Of a DNA stretch of 64,000 nucleotides, positions 40,888 through 50,254 are shown piece by piece. The notes under the pieces were generated by a model, which worked only from the letters and a program-made list of their open reading frames with translations, had not been told where the DNA came from and searched no databases. The translations under genes and the position numbers were made by a program. Numbering within the stretch: the stretch's first letter is position 1; each line of letters starts with the position of its first letter. The DNA comes from Eretmocerus hayati (Eukaryota; Arthropoda; Insecta; Hymenoptera; Aphelinidae), in NCBI GenBank assembly GCA_029851415.1, contig CM056743.1, forward strand, positions 76,526,186 through 76,590,185. Reading direction: 5' to 3'.

Positions 40888-40891
40888 CTAG
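40885..40891 (+). promoter_or_regulatory. Candidate stop-codon readthrough site (A5)
   Basis: TGA CTAG, identical to A3, with ORF2 following in frame. The linker codon that is ATG in A3 is ATA here, so a dedicated ORF2 start is not maintained. Confidence 0.65.
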
Positions 40892-43815
40892 ATACGGCTG
40901 CTGAAGAGCGACGAGGGATAGGCAGTTCCTTGAAAGCGGGATTTATCATTCTTAACTCTCTGACAGATAAGATTGAGCATCTACGCTTGTTCGTTGCTAA
41001 CGATCCCTCCTACCATCTATTTGGGGTGGCTGAGTCGAAGCTAGATGAGTTTACGGACGACAATCTCGTTCAGATTCCGGGTTTTTCATTGTTGCGGCAG
41101 GATCGCAACAGAGAGGGTGGTGGGGTTGCCTTGTATGTGCGCAATGACTTCAGAGTTAAGAAGTTGATTTCGTCAAATACTTTTGGGCCAGGGAAACCTG
41201 GCGTGCCTGAATTTCTCTTTTGTAGCATACAACAGGGTAACTCCCCGCCAATATTGGTCGTAGTAATCTACAGACCCCCTAAAATCGCCATGCAGAAGGA
41301 TGACGGGCTGTTTGGCTCATTACGCCGGCTGTGTGGCGACTACAGTCATAAAATTATAATGGGTGATCTGAACGCGGATTTGTTAGACACTGCTCATCCC
41401 GACACCAAGACACTGACTGCACTGACAGAAGAACTTGCCTTGCAGATAGTGCAGCATGGCCCGACTCACCAACACACCCCCAATACATCTCACACATGGA
41501 TTGATCACATTTATGTAGATGACAATGACATCATTACTGACTTTCAAAAGAGACTCCTGCCCAGTTTCGGCAGGCACTCGGTCATTGACGTCACCATCAA
41601 CGTCTTTACTCCTACTCCGCCAAGAAATTCCTTTACCTACAGGGATTTTCGAAACATCACTCCGGAGATATTAAATGACCGATTGCTTCGCTGTGACTGG
41701 ACAGCTCTCGAAAATGCTGAAACGAGTTTGGAAGATGCAATTCATTGCTTGAATGAAAATTCACAGTCCGTTATTGATGAATTAGCACCCGAAAGAACTA
41801 TTAATCCGCGTAAAAATGGCGCTCCTTGGATTGGTCCTGAGCTGAGGGTACTCATGAATAAGCGAGACGCGACGCGCAGGCGCTGGGAACGGATTCAACG
41901 TAACGAGCGCAAGTGTCCTGAGCTTCAAAATGAATACTTTCGGCTTAGCGAAGAGGTCGACTTGCGCATTGAACAAGAGCATAACTCCTTCATTCAAACC
42001 CATTTGTCAGATGCTCTTGATCAGAAGAAGAACATTTGGAAGGAGATGCGCAATCTCGGCCTCTTGCCTAAGAGCAAAGAGGAGGAACTTCATGGCTTCA
42101 CACCGGATGAGTTGAACGCACACTTTGCGAGAGTTTCCGTTTCGCCCCACGAAAATATTAATGAAGCAATGGACGATATTGACTCGGCACCGGAGGATGG
42201 GTTTAAATTTAAGCCCACAAATTTTAGTGATGTAGTCCTTGCTATTAAACATTTCTCCTCACAGGCCCGTGGAGCGGATGGAATACCCCAAAGCGCGATC
42301 GCAAAAGCTCTTCCGGCCATTGGTGATCTTATTGTACATATTTTCAACTCCTCTTTCGCTCATGGCATTTTTCCTGAGGCTTGGAAGCAAGCGCAGCTGA
42401 TTGCACTAAAGAAGACTGCTGCTCCATCAACGGTCTCGGACTTCCGTCCTATAGCACTGCTGTGCTTTCTCTCCAAGGTTCTGGAAAAAATCGCACATGA
42501 CCTAATCACGGAGTATTTAAAAATCGAGAAGATACTTGATCGCTTCCAGACTGGTTTTAGGCAACACCATAGCACCCAGACAGCTTTGTTGAAATTGACT
42601 GATGACATCAGAGTAGGTATAGACAGAAAGAAGATCACTCTGCTCCTACTATTCGACTTTAGCAAGGCTTTTGACACCATCTCACCATCCAAGCTGTTGA
42701 GGAAGCTACGACATCTTGGCTTCTCAAGATCGGCGCTCCTGTGGATAAAATCATATTTACAGGGTCGCACCCAACAAATCACTTCTAAAGTAGGCAAATC
42801 TGATTGGCTCGAAACCAATCTGGGTGTTCCACAGGGGTCCGTCCTTGGGCCTCTCCTCTTCAGCTTGTATGTGAATGACCTGGCTGGCTTGCTAGACGGA
42901 AAGTCGGTACATCATCTATTTTATGCGGATGATCTCCAAATTTATCTCCAAATCAAGAAAAATAAGATTAGGGAAGGTATTGCTCGGCTGGGCGAAATAG
43001 GACGACGAGTTGCCGAGTGGGCCAGAAGTTCCGGCCTGTGTCTCAACGCTGGCAAGACCAAGGCAATCTACTTCAGCTCGGAGAGAAATATCAAAGATCT
43101 GAAGAGAATGGACTTGCCAGGGGTTGAGATACAGGAAGGAAAGTTCATCCCGTTCAGTGATACGGTCGTGAGTCTCGGTGTTACACTTGACAGTGAATTG
43201 ACATGGAAACCGCACATCGACCAAGTAACTAAGAAAGTCAACAGAGCCCTATACGGTCTGCGGTTTTTTAGGGCATGTATCACCAGACCTCTCCGAATTC
43301 GCCTAGTCGAGTCATTGGTTCAACCGCACCTAGATTATTGCGCGGTCGTGTACCTCGACGCCACGGACGAACAACGGCAACGGGTACAGAGACTAAGCAA
43401 TTCATGTGTGAGATATATTTTTGATCTTAGGAGAGACGAGCACATCGCCCCGTTTAGGGAGCGCTTGGGTTGGTTACGTACTGATTCGCGGAGAATGTAC
43501 TTCGCAGCTCTCTTGATGCATAAGATCATGCACTTAGGAGAACCTGGCTACCTAGCTGCGATGTTTACCAGGTACCAATCCGAACGCCCCGCACGGGGTG
43601 ATCTAGAAGAGCGGGTACTCAAAGTTCCCAACATGAGACTTGAATATGGAAGAAGATCTTTCCAGGTTCAGTGTGCTCATTTGTGGAACTTTCTCCCTCC
43701 GGGCTTTCGGCAGCTTGGGAAGATATCATTATTTAAAGAGTCCTTAAAAGACTTCCTGTTAACACTATCCTCCCAGAGGATTGATGTGGAGAAGAGGCAT
43801 TATTTTAATCTGTAA
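40888..43815 (+). CDS. Family A ORF2: endonuclease and reverse transcriptase (A5)
   Basis: This is an intact ORF2 (961 residues counted from 40930). The endonuclease has AESKLDEF, GDLNADLLD, SHTWIDHIY and GRHSVIDV. The RT has SDFRPIALLCFLSKVLEK, FDFSKAFDTISPSK, VPQGSVLGPLLFS and FYADDLQIY. The C-terminal region (RYIFDLRRDEHIAPF) ends KRHYFNL and TAA. No frameshift or nonsense codon was seen. It is the best-preserved ORF2 in the window, and with A1 is a candidate source of the truncated copies. Confidence 0.94.
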   Translation, partial: LDTAAEERRGIGSSLKAGFIILNSLTDKIEHLRLFVANDPSYHLFGVAESKLDEFTDDNLVQIPGFSLLRQDRNREGGGVALYVRNDFRVKKLISSNTFGPGKPGVPEFLFCSIQQGNSPPILVVVIYRPPKIAMQKDDGLFGSLRRLCGDYSHKIIMGDLNADLLDTAHPDTKTLTALTEELALQIVQHGPTHQHTPNTSHTWIDHIYVDDNDIITDFQKRLLPSFGRHSVIDVTINVFTPTPPRNSFTYRDFRNITPEILNDRLLRCDWTALENAETSLEDAIHCLNENSQSVIDELAPERTINPRKNGAPWIGPELRVLMNKRDATRRRWERIQRNERKCPELQNEYFRLSEEVDLRIEQEHNSFIQTHLSDALDQKKNIWKEMRNLGLLPKSKEEELHGFTPDELNAHFARVSVSPHENINEAMDDIDSAPEDGFKFKPTNFSDVVLAIKHFSSQARGADGIPQSAIAKALPAIGDLIVHIFNSSFAHGIFPEAWKQAQLIALKKTAAPSTVSDFRPIALLCFLSKVLEKIAHDLITEYLKIEKILDRFQTGFRQHHSTQTALLKLTDDIRVGIDRKKITLLLLFDFSKAFDTISPSKLLRKLRHLGFSRSALLWIKSYLQGRTQQITSKVGKSDWLETNLGVPQGSVLGPLLFSLYVNDLAGLLDGKSVHHLFYADDLQIYLQIKKNKIREGIARLGEIGRRVAEWARSSGLCLNAGKTKAIYFSSERNIKDLKRMDLPGVEIQEGKFIPFSDTVVSLGVTLDSELTWKPHIDQVTKKVNRALYGLRFFRACITRPLRIRLVESLVQPHLDYCAVVYLDATDEQRQRVQRLSNSCVRYIFDLRRDEHIAPFRERLGWLRTDSRRMYFAALLMHKIMHLGEPGYLAAMFTRYQSERPARGDLEERVLKVPNMRLEYGRRSFQVQCAHLWNFLPPGFRQLGKISLFKESLKDFLLTLSSQRIDVEKRHYFNL

Positions 43816-44123
43816 TGGGAAGGGCTCTCCTTTAATTTAGTATTTATACATGTGACCTCAGTCACCCAATTGGTGATCTATAGCTGTGATATTAGTGCGA
43901 GCCCTTACCCCTCTTTTTATACTTCTCAGTATGGACCCTGACTAGTCACGAATTGTGATAATTATTGTCCTTGACCAAACAAGTAATTGACTGAAATTAT
44001 ATTCATTATCTTGTTGTACATATATTATACTCATTCTTATACGTGTTATTACATTTTAACGGGCATACGTAGGTGTATGCAATTGTATTTTTTGTCTTCG
44101 GACGAATAAAGGACATCTATCTA

Positions 44124-44138
44124 TCTCTCTCTCTCTCT
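44124..44138. repeat. Short (CT)n junction
   Basis: CT units between the (ATCT)n tail of A5 and the family F 5' end. Confidence 0.85.
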
Positions 44139-44594
44139 GGTGCTCTGTAAGTAGACGCACCTATTCTTGTTTGCTCTGCATTTGCCTCGCTTTATACTTA
44201 CCTCAGCGCATTCCTCTGCTCTGAGATGCATTTTTAGAGTCAGATCGGCGTTCCATTGGCTCATCCATCTAACGGGCATTGCCATCCGGCTCGTTTTCTG
44301 AGCCAGGAACCCGATTTTCTCTGCATGACATTTTGAGGTTACCCGACTCGTGGTCTGAGAGCAGGCATCGACGAAGCAGATCATCGATATATGACATCCG
44401 TCAATCAGCGCCGCTACTGTGACTACGACCCTACGACGTATACCTGTGCCATCGCCGGAGTGTACTATAGTGTTGATTGTGAGAAAGTGTATTCGGCAGT
44501 TATTGACAGTTCGACAGTATATACAAAAGTACATATACAGCAGACGCCCAAGCACCGCGTCTCTGTGGCATTCTTACGTTCTGTATATGTATAC
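44139..44594 (+). mobile_element. Family F element F1, 5' UTR part
   Basis: The sequence starts GGTGCTCTGTAAGTAGACGC right after (CT)n, like the 5' ends of families A-C (GTAAGT, then an ACGC). No convincing protein is encoded. It stops at 44593 where GC-rich Helitron-like sequence begins. The rest of the element probably resumes near 50255-50293, because an ORF1 lies just downstream there. Confidence 0.55.
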
Positions 44595-44645
44595 TAGGGG
44601 GGGCAAGCCCCCCTGCTCGCTCCGCTCGCCAGCCCCCGCTACGCC
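44594..44645. repeat. GC-rich hairpin with CTAG at Helitron boundary
   Basis: GGGGGGC and GCCCCCC form a tight hairpin, followed by GCTCGC direct repeats. Read on the - strand the block ends hairpin, then CTAG, then T, which matches a Helitron 3' terminus. That orientation is opposite to the genes. Confidence 0.5.
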
Positions 44646-44701
44646 TGATTATTGATTTGAAGAACTGAAAAATCAGTAGTCCATCCATAGCAACATATCA
44701 A

Positions 44702-47662
44702 ATGTTTACTATTTACATCGGACCTCGTTACATGCAACAGAATTATCAAGATGCGATGGCGATTATGAGGGAAAAAGGAAGGCCTGATTTGTTTATCACT
44801 GTCACTTGTAATCCCAAGTGGGATGAGTTCATCAGGGTTCTCAAGAAGTTCCCAAAGGGGACAACTGTGAATGATATACCTGGCTTAGCTGTGAGGCTAT
44901 TCAAAACTAAATTGGAAGAGATCGTGAAAGATATAATGGATAGAAAATTGTTTGGAAGAGCGATAGCACAGGTCCATGTTGTTGAATTTCAGAAGAGAGG
45001 TCTTCCTCACGCTCACATATTAGTGACCTTGAATTCAAAAGATAAACTGCTGACTCCGGAAGCAATCGACCGACATATCTCCGCGGAAATACCGACAGAT
45101 GATCCTGAATTACGCAAATTAGTTCTGCAACACATGTTACACGGTCCGCACTCTCAAAATACACCATGTTATGATTTTGAAACCAAAACTTGTAAGAGAC
45201 GTTATCCAAGAAAATTCCAGAATCATACTACTATCAACAAAGATGGTTATCCAAATTATATGAGAAGAGATAATAGATCAGAAAATCATCACTATATCTC
45301 GAAATTACCGAGTAAGAGGTTATCTGTTGATAATTCGATGGTTGTGCCGTACAACAAATTTTTATTGAAAAAGTATAAATGTCACATAAATGTGGAGTAC
45401 TGTGCATCTATACAGAGTATTAAGTATGTATACAAATACCTCCATAAAGGACATGACAGAGCCCGTTGTTCGGTAGTGAAAGGGGATCAGAATCAAATGA
45501 GAAATCCAGAGATTCACAATGAAATCAAGGAATACATCGATGGTAGATACTTGAGCCCAATGGAATGTGCTTGGCGATTATCAAAATTTCCGTTGATAGG
45601 GAGAAGTCATTGCGTCGAAAGGTTACCCATTCACCTTGAGAATCAGCAGAAAATAGTTTTCGAAGAAGGAGAAGAGAAGTCAGCACTGAAGAAGTGGAAA
45701 ACGCCATTGCTTGCGTGGTTTGAATTGAATAAAAGAGATAGTTTCTCTAGGAAGTTGAAATATGTCAACATTCCAAAATATTATAGTTTTGATAAACGAA
45801 CTAAGGAATGGGTAAGACGGGTGAGGTCGCAAAGATTTCAAACAATTGGTAGAATATCTGTGGTATCTCCGAAAGATAGTGAAAGATTTTTTTTGAAACT
45901 GATTCTGAATCGCAAGAAAGGTGCAACTTCTTACAAAGATCTGTTGACAGTCGATGGTATCATTCACAAGTCTTTCAGAGAAGCAGCAATGGCTCTGGGA
46001 TTGATAGATACAGATGAGAAAGTCTATGAAATTTTTGAAGAGGCTTGTACAATCATGTCACCATATCAATTGAGGAAATTTTTCGCTTGGTTTCTTCTTG
46101 CTGAGAAAATTCAAGGTAATGGAATTTGGGAACGATTCAAGAAATTTTTCACGGAAGATTTTGTTGAAAACGGCGATCGGCTTGCTTTGAGTCACATAAA
46201 TGATATCTTGAATTCTGAAGATAGAAAATGCGAGGATTTCAGTCTACCTGCATCAGACATTTCTTTCGACGATTCCAATGGTGATTATTTCAAATTGAGT
46301 ATGAGTGAATGTGAAGAGAGATTCAAAGAAATGTTTGGTCAGTTGAATGATGATCAGAAAGAGATTTTTGAAAAATTACGAAGTAATGAAAATCTAGTCA
46401 ATTTCATTGATGGTCCTGGAGGTTGTGGGAAAACTTTCTTGTATAGATGTCTCATTTATCATTTTCTGTCCCAAAAGAAAAATGTTTTGTCAATGGCGTG
46501 GACAGGTATTGCATCGATTCTCCTACCACAAGGTATGACGAGTCATAGACACTTCAGACTACCCTTGGATCTAGAGAGTATTGAAAGTATTTTCTTGAAA
46601 TCTGATGCTGATAAAAAGAAATTGAGGGAGGCAGATGTTATCATCTGGGATGAAGCATCAATGATTCCCAAGAAAGCTCTAGAGGTGGTGGATAGAACAC
46701 TCCGTGACGTTTCTTTCAATGACTCACCCTTTGGTGGAAAGTTGGTGGTTCTAGGCGGTGATTTCAGGCAAATCCTGCCAGTTTTGACCCATGGCAATAG
46801 ACATTCTATAATCCAGGAAACTATCAAATCTTCAAAACTATGGCCATTGTTTAATGTAATGAAGCTTACTAAAAATTTGAGATCGAAGGATACTGATTTT
46901 TCTAAATTCCTTCTGGATGTAGGTGAGGGCAGAATTGATAAAGTGAAAGTGAGACCTGAATGGAAAAGTAATGATGTATGTAGAACCATATTCAAAGACA
47001 TTAATGAAGATATTTCTACAAATAGAGTGGTTCTGTCATCTCATAACGAAAATATCATAAAATTGAACAAGAGAATCTTAAAAATGTTAGATGGTCCTAC
47101 ATCCTCTTACTACAGCGTAGATTATGCGACTCACAAAGGTGCAGATCAAACAGAGGAGCACATTCATCTGAAATATCCAACCGAATTCCTGAATAAAATT
47201 AGAGATGGTTTACCTCCACATAAACTTGATTTGAAAGTGAATGCTATCGTGATGTTGATTCGGAATCTGAGCGTAGCAGAGGGTTTGTGTAATGGGACTC
47301 GGTTGAAGATTAAGAAATTGTACAAGCATAACATTGAAGCGGAAGTCATAACTGGGGAGAATATGGGGAAAATAGTTTTCATACCTAGGATAACACTTAC
47401 CACAGGTGAGTCTTCCCTCCCATTTATAGTTCACAGGAAGCAGTTTCCTGTGGTTTTGGCATTCGCAATGACAATTAATAAGTCTCAAGGTCAAAGTTTC
47501 GATAAAGTTGGTATTTATATACAACGGCCACTTTTCTCTCATGGACAGCTTTACGTTGCTCTTTCTCGGTGTAGAGATCCGAAGAATTTATTTATTGAGA
47601 ATAGATTTGACGGTTCAGATGAGATCGAAAATGTTGTTTGGAATGAAGTGTTTGATGTTTGA
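44702..47662 (+). CDS. Helitron Rep/helicase (N-terminally truncated)
   Basis: This 986-residue protein would nick, unwind and transfer a single strand during rolling-circle transposition. The Rep region starts at GPRYMQQNYQDAMAI (residues 7-21), carries the HUH motif in RGLPHAHIL (99-107) and the tyrosine motif KYVYKYLHKG (241-250, Y242 and Y246). A PIF1-type helicase follows: Walker A GPGGCGKT (571-578), IIWDEAS (about 647), GGDFRQILPVL (about 684) and the C-terminal NKSQGQSFDKVG with VALSRCRDP. Family members normally have several hundred residues before GPRYM, and these are missing. The catalytic core has no stop. The ATG at 44702 is the only one near the homology start. Confidence 0.92.
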   Translation: MFTIYIGPRYMQQNYQDAMAIMREKGRPDLFITVTCNPKWDEFIRVLKKFPKGTTVNDIPGLAVRLFKTKLEEIVKDIMDRKLFGRAIAQVHVVEFQKRGLPHAHILVTLNSKDKLLTPEAIDRHISAEIPTDDPELRKLVLQHMLHGPHSQNTPCYDFETKTCKRRYPRKFQNHTTINKDGYPNYMRRDNRSENHHYISKLPSKRLSVDNSMVVPYNKFLLKKYKCHINVEYCASIQSIKYVYKYLHKGHDRARCSVVKGDQNQMRNPEIHNEIKEYIDGRYLSPMECAWRLSKFPLIGRSHCVERLPIHLENQQKIVFEEGEEKSALKKWKTPLLAWFELNKRDSFSRKLKYVNIPKYYSFDKRTKEWVRRVRSQRFQTIGRISVVSPKDSERFFLKLILNRKKGATSYKDLLTVDGIIHKSFREAAMALGLIDTDEKVYEIFEEACTIMSPYQLRKFFAWFLLAEKIQGNGIWERFKKFFTEDFVENGDRLALSHINDILNSEDRKCEDFSLPASDISFDDSNGDYFKLSMSECEERFKEMFGQLNDDQKEIFEKLRSNENLVNFIDGPGGCGKTFLYRCLIYHFLSQKKNVLSMAWTGIASILLPQGMTSHRHFRLPLDLESIESIFLKSDADKKKLREADVIIWDEASMIPKKALEVVDRTLRDVSFNDSPFGGKLVVLGGDFRQILPVLTHGNRHSIIQETIKSSKLWPLFNVMKLTKNLRSKDTDFSKFLLDVGEGRIDKVKVRPEWKSNDVCRTIFKDINEDISTNRVVLSSHNENIIKLNKRILKMLDGPTSSYYSVDYATHKGADQTEEHIHLKYPTEFLNKIRDGLPPHKLDLKVNAIVMLIRNLSVAEGLCNGTRLKIKKLYKHNIEAEVITGENMGKIVFIPRITLTTGESSLPFIVHRKQFPVVLAFAMTINKSQGQSFDKVGIYIQRPLFSHGQLYVALSRCRDPKNLFIENRFDGSDEIENVVWNEVFDV

Positions 47663-47718
47663 TGTTTTCGTCATCTATGATATGAAATTCAAGTATATTG
47701 TTCTCAAGTTTCGTAAAG

Positions 47719-48646
47719 ATGGAGTGGAATCCGATTTTGGGAAAGACAGTATATGTATATGAACTGAGAGAGCAAGTAATGTTGTGGTGTTTGAACGAAC
47801 AGTTGGAAAAAAAAGTTGAAGAAGAAACTGAATATGAAAAATACTTGAAAGAATTGGAAGAATCTACAGAAATTGAGTGTTTGAATAAAATAATAGCATT
47901 GCATGAAAGAAAGTTTAACTTGGAAACAACTTACACGACTTGGCATGAAGTACCTCTAACTTTGAAACAGAGAGTATTAGAGATCATTGAATTTCGTTTC
48001 GATGATGGATATATTGATCGAAGCTTTCAAGAGAGTGGAACATTATATCTAGATTATCAATTGAAAATTGCGAATATTGTACATGGTATAACACAATAGA
48101 GAATGAAAATCATGTCTTTCAGCAGTGATAAAATTTGTCGTAACTGCCCTAGAGTTGAAATTTGAAGAGATGGTGAAAACAAAAAAGTAAATTCGATTCA
48201 TTTTGGGAATATAAAAATATAGAATGTACAATTAATGATTCGTTTCTCGATCTTTTTTTCGTAGAGAGAGTGGAGAAGAGACTGTTGATATCGATAAAAC
48301 AGTGAAATGTGGTTTTTGCGGAGTGAAATTTATCGATTCACATTTTTTGAGAAAACATTTGATGACGAAACACAAGAGTAAAATTCAGAGATACAAAAGC
48401 TGTCACAAATGTGGAATCATTGTTTCATACAGATTTTTTGAGAAACATTTGAAGACTCATTCGAATGAGAAGCATTTCTCTTGTTCGTCATGTAAACTCT
48501 CCTTCAAAACCAAATCAAATCCAGTCAGGCACAAGCTCAATCACAAAGACCCAGAACACAGATGCCAGGATTGTGGGAGATATTTCGTTAGGGAAGACCA
48601 TTTAACAAATCATACTTCATTGCATAAAAATGAAAAAAAGCAATGA
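47719..48646 (+). CDS. Helitron-associated C2H2 zinc-finger protein (3 exons, predicted)
   Basis: Predicted join: 47719-48085, 48126-48186, 48265-48646 (270 codons). All three segments stay in frame. Donors are GTATAA and GTAAAT; acceptors are GCAG and CGTAG. Introns are 40 and 78 bp, and the first is unusually short. The N-terminal exon encodes a charged, helical stretch (LEKKVEEETEYEKYLKELEE). The last exon has four C2H2-type fingers (CGFCGVKF, CHKCGIIV, CSSCKLSF, CQDCGRYF), each with the paired His. The exon structure is inferred. If the first intron is wrong, the last exon still encodes the fingers. A DNA-binding role in transposition or regulation is a guess. Confidence 0.65.
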
Positions 48647-48683
48647 TATTTGTGTGGGTATTTTTTGAATTTTCACAGTCAAT

Positions 48684-49796
48684 ATGAGCAACTCCCGGAA
48701 TCGTAGTGATGAACCAGCACTCAAAAAGCTGAAAGGAATTGAATTGTCAAATAACGATTATTTGAAGAATAGAGTCAAAATTGGAGATAAAACAACGTTA
48801 GTAAATCAGTTTACCGATATGTATGACTATGATTAGAGATGATGAGGACATTGATCTTACAGAACTGTAGTTGCGTATGTTCACGAAATATTTGGCAAGT
48901 CTGAGTTCAAAAAAAGGGAGGATGACAGTGAATTCACAGTGTTCAAATTTCTGTTGAGTAATCATGAAGGGAGTAAGATACAATGCAGTATCTTCAATGA
49001 CGATATAAGGAAATTCGTGAAAAGTATAAAAATGAACAAGGTACATAGACAATGGTTAACTCGAAATGACATTGAGAATGATATTGCGAAATTACTTATC
49101 ATATCAAATTGAGTATACGTGCTAATCATCGCCTTTTTTACAGAAATTGATCCTTGAAAAAGTCCACGTACAAAAAGTTAAGAAACATTTGAACAGAGGA
49201 AATTTAGATTATGAAATTGTTCTCAGAAATTATTCAACAATATTCTGCTGTGGCGAATACGATGTTGGGATGTACAATGAAATAAATTTTGATGATATAC
49301 CTTCAAAAAGAGGGCCAATCAGTAAGTTAAAGTGGTAATGTTTCAACTATGATACATGATTTTTACATAATTTTTGTCGATTATTTAGAGATTGAAGGTT
49401 ATCTGAAGGATCAATTCGTTCAAAAGAATAAGAACAATGAAAATGAAATTCTTGGTGTAATCACGAACGGACGTCACAAACTCGATATTATTGTTGTGAA
49501 AGATGAAAACGAGAAAATTGAGTCGTACGATCGGGGAGTGAAATTAGTGGTCTGCGGTGACTTACAAGAGAATGGTTAAACTATATAAAATATATAAAAT
49601 TCAGAGAGGAATCGTTATGGAATGGAATTGATTTCATTGAGTGGTCTTTACAGGTTCAACGTACATGGTGAAAGTGAAGGGTGTAGATAAATTGAGATTT
49701 CTAGGTGGTGAAAAAATGGAAATTGAGAAGTTGATTCTAGGAAATGAAGTTCATGTTGTAGAAGAGTCTCCTGTCAACAAAGATATTGATTATTGA
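48684..49796 (+). CDS. RPA-like OB-fold protein (5 exons, predicted)
   Basis: Predicted join: 48684-48796, 48863-49040, 49144-49321, 49389-49574, 49654-49796. The total is 798 nt, giving 265 residues with every phase consistent. Introns are 66, 103, 67 and 79 bp, with donors GTTAGT, GTACAT, GTAAGT, GTTAAA and acceptors ending CAG or TAG. The protein resembles RPA70 OB folds: FTVFKFLLSNHEGSKIQCSI with FNDDIRKFVKSI, then a DYEIVLRNYSTIFCCGE segment and a second fold-like stretch (EILGVITNGRHKLDIIVVKD). RPA-like genes are known passengers of some Helitrons and could coat single-stranded DNA during transposition. AATAAA lies at 49849-49854. No splice evidence is available. Confidence 0.7.
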
Positions 49797-49980
49797 ATTT
49801 TGATTTGATGGATACATTGCAAAAATTTTGTGATTTATATTTTTTTTAAATAAATATACATCCTCTCTTCATAAAACAAGCTCACCTTGAATTTTGTGAT
49901 GATGATGGCAAGGAGTTAATTTTTCGGAAACTGGAGAGTAAAATTAAGACTGAGGGACCACGAGGGGCTGAGAAAAGATA

Positions 49981-50253
49981 AGGGGCCCTCAGGGGCCCTC
50001 GGAGGCCCTCAGGGGCCCTCAGGGGCCCTCAGGGGATCTCAGGGGAATCTCTCAGCCCCTAAGGTAAATATGCAACGTAATTAAGGTTAATTGGTCGAAG
50101 GCACTCGGGGCCCTCAGGGGCCCTCGGAGGCCCTCAAGGGCCCTCGGGGGACCTCAGAGGCCCTCAGGGGCCCTCATGGGCATTCAAGGCAGTCAAGGGA
50201 ATTCAGGGGAGTTCAAGGGAATTCAGAGGAATTCAGGGGAATTCAGAGGAATC
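49981..50253. repeat. Decamer minisatellite, (AGGGGCCCTC)n changing to (AATTCAGRGG)n
   Basis: A 10-bp period runs through AGGGGCCCTC units at 49981-50040 and 50101-50180, then AATTCAGGGG/AATTCAGAGG units to 50253. A 50-bp unrelated insert (about 50050-50100) splits it. Each GGGGCCC unit is self-complementary. Apparent Gly/Pro-rich frames here are artefacts. 49797-49980 is AT-rich and featureless apart from the poly(A) signal. Confidence 0.85.
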
Positions 50254-50254
50254 T

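Larger units (their letters stand above)
38718..44123 (+). mobile_element. Family A copy A5, full length, nearly intact
   Basis: The copy starts TGGCGGTAAG, with ORF1, UGA-CUAG, an intact ORF2, and an A1-type 3' UTR ending with hairpin UUUGUC, UUCG, GACGAA (44091-44106), AATAAA (44105-44110) and GGACATCTATCTATC. Coding sequence is close to A3 and the 3' UTR to A1. The only obvious lesion is loss of the ORF1 start codon. Confidence 0.93.
44594..50250 (+). mobile_element. Helitron-like element block with accessory genes
   Basis: This block holds a Helitron Rep/helicase gene, a zinc-finger gene and an RPA-like gene, all on +, then a decamer minisatellite. The left boundary has CTAG (44594-44597) overlapping a GC-rich hairpin (GGGGGGC, AA, GCCCCCC; 44598-44613). 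The right boundary is uncertain. The Rep N-terminus is missing, so the element is 5'-deleted or had an upstream exon that was lost. It interrupts family F. Confidence 0.75.

Noticed and set aside
44597..44645. GC-rich palindrome as a parvovirus-type terminal repeat
   Set aside because: It is far too short, not T-shaped, and no parvovirus gene is present.
44702..47662. PIF1-type helicase as part of a Polinton or a host PIF1 gene
   Set aside because: The HUH and double-Tyr motifs in the same protein identify a Helitron Rep/helicase. No Polinton polymerase, integrase or capsid genes are nearby.
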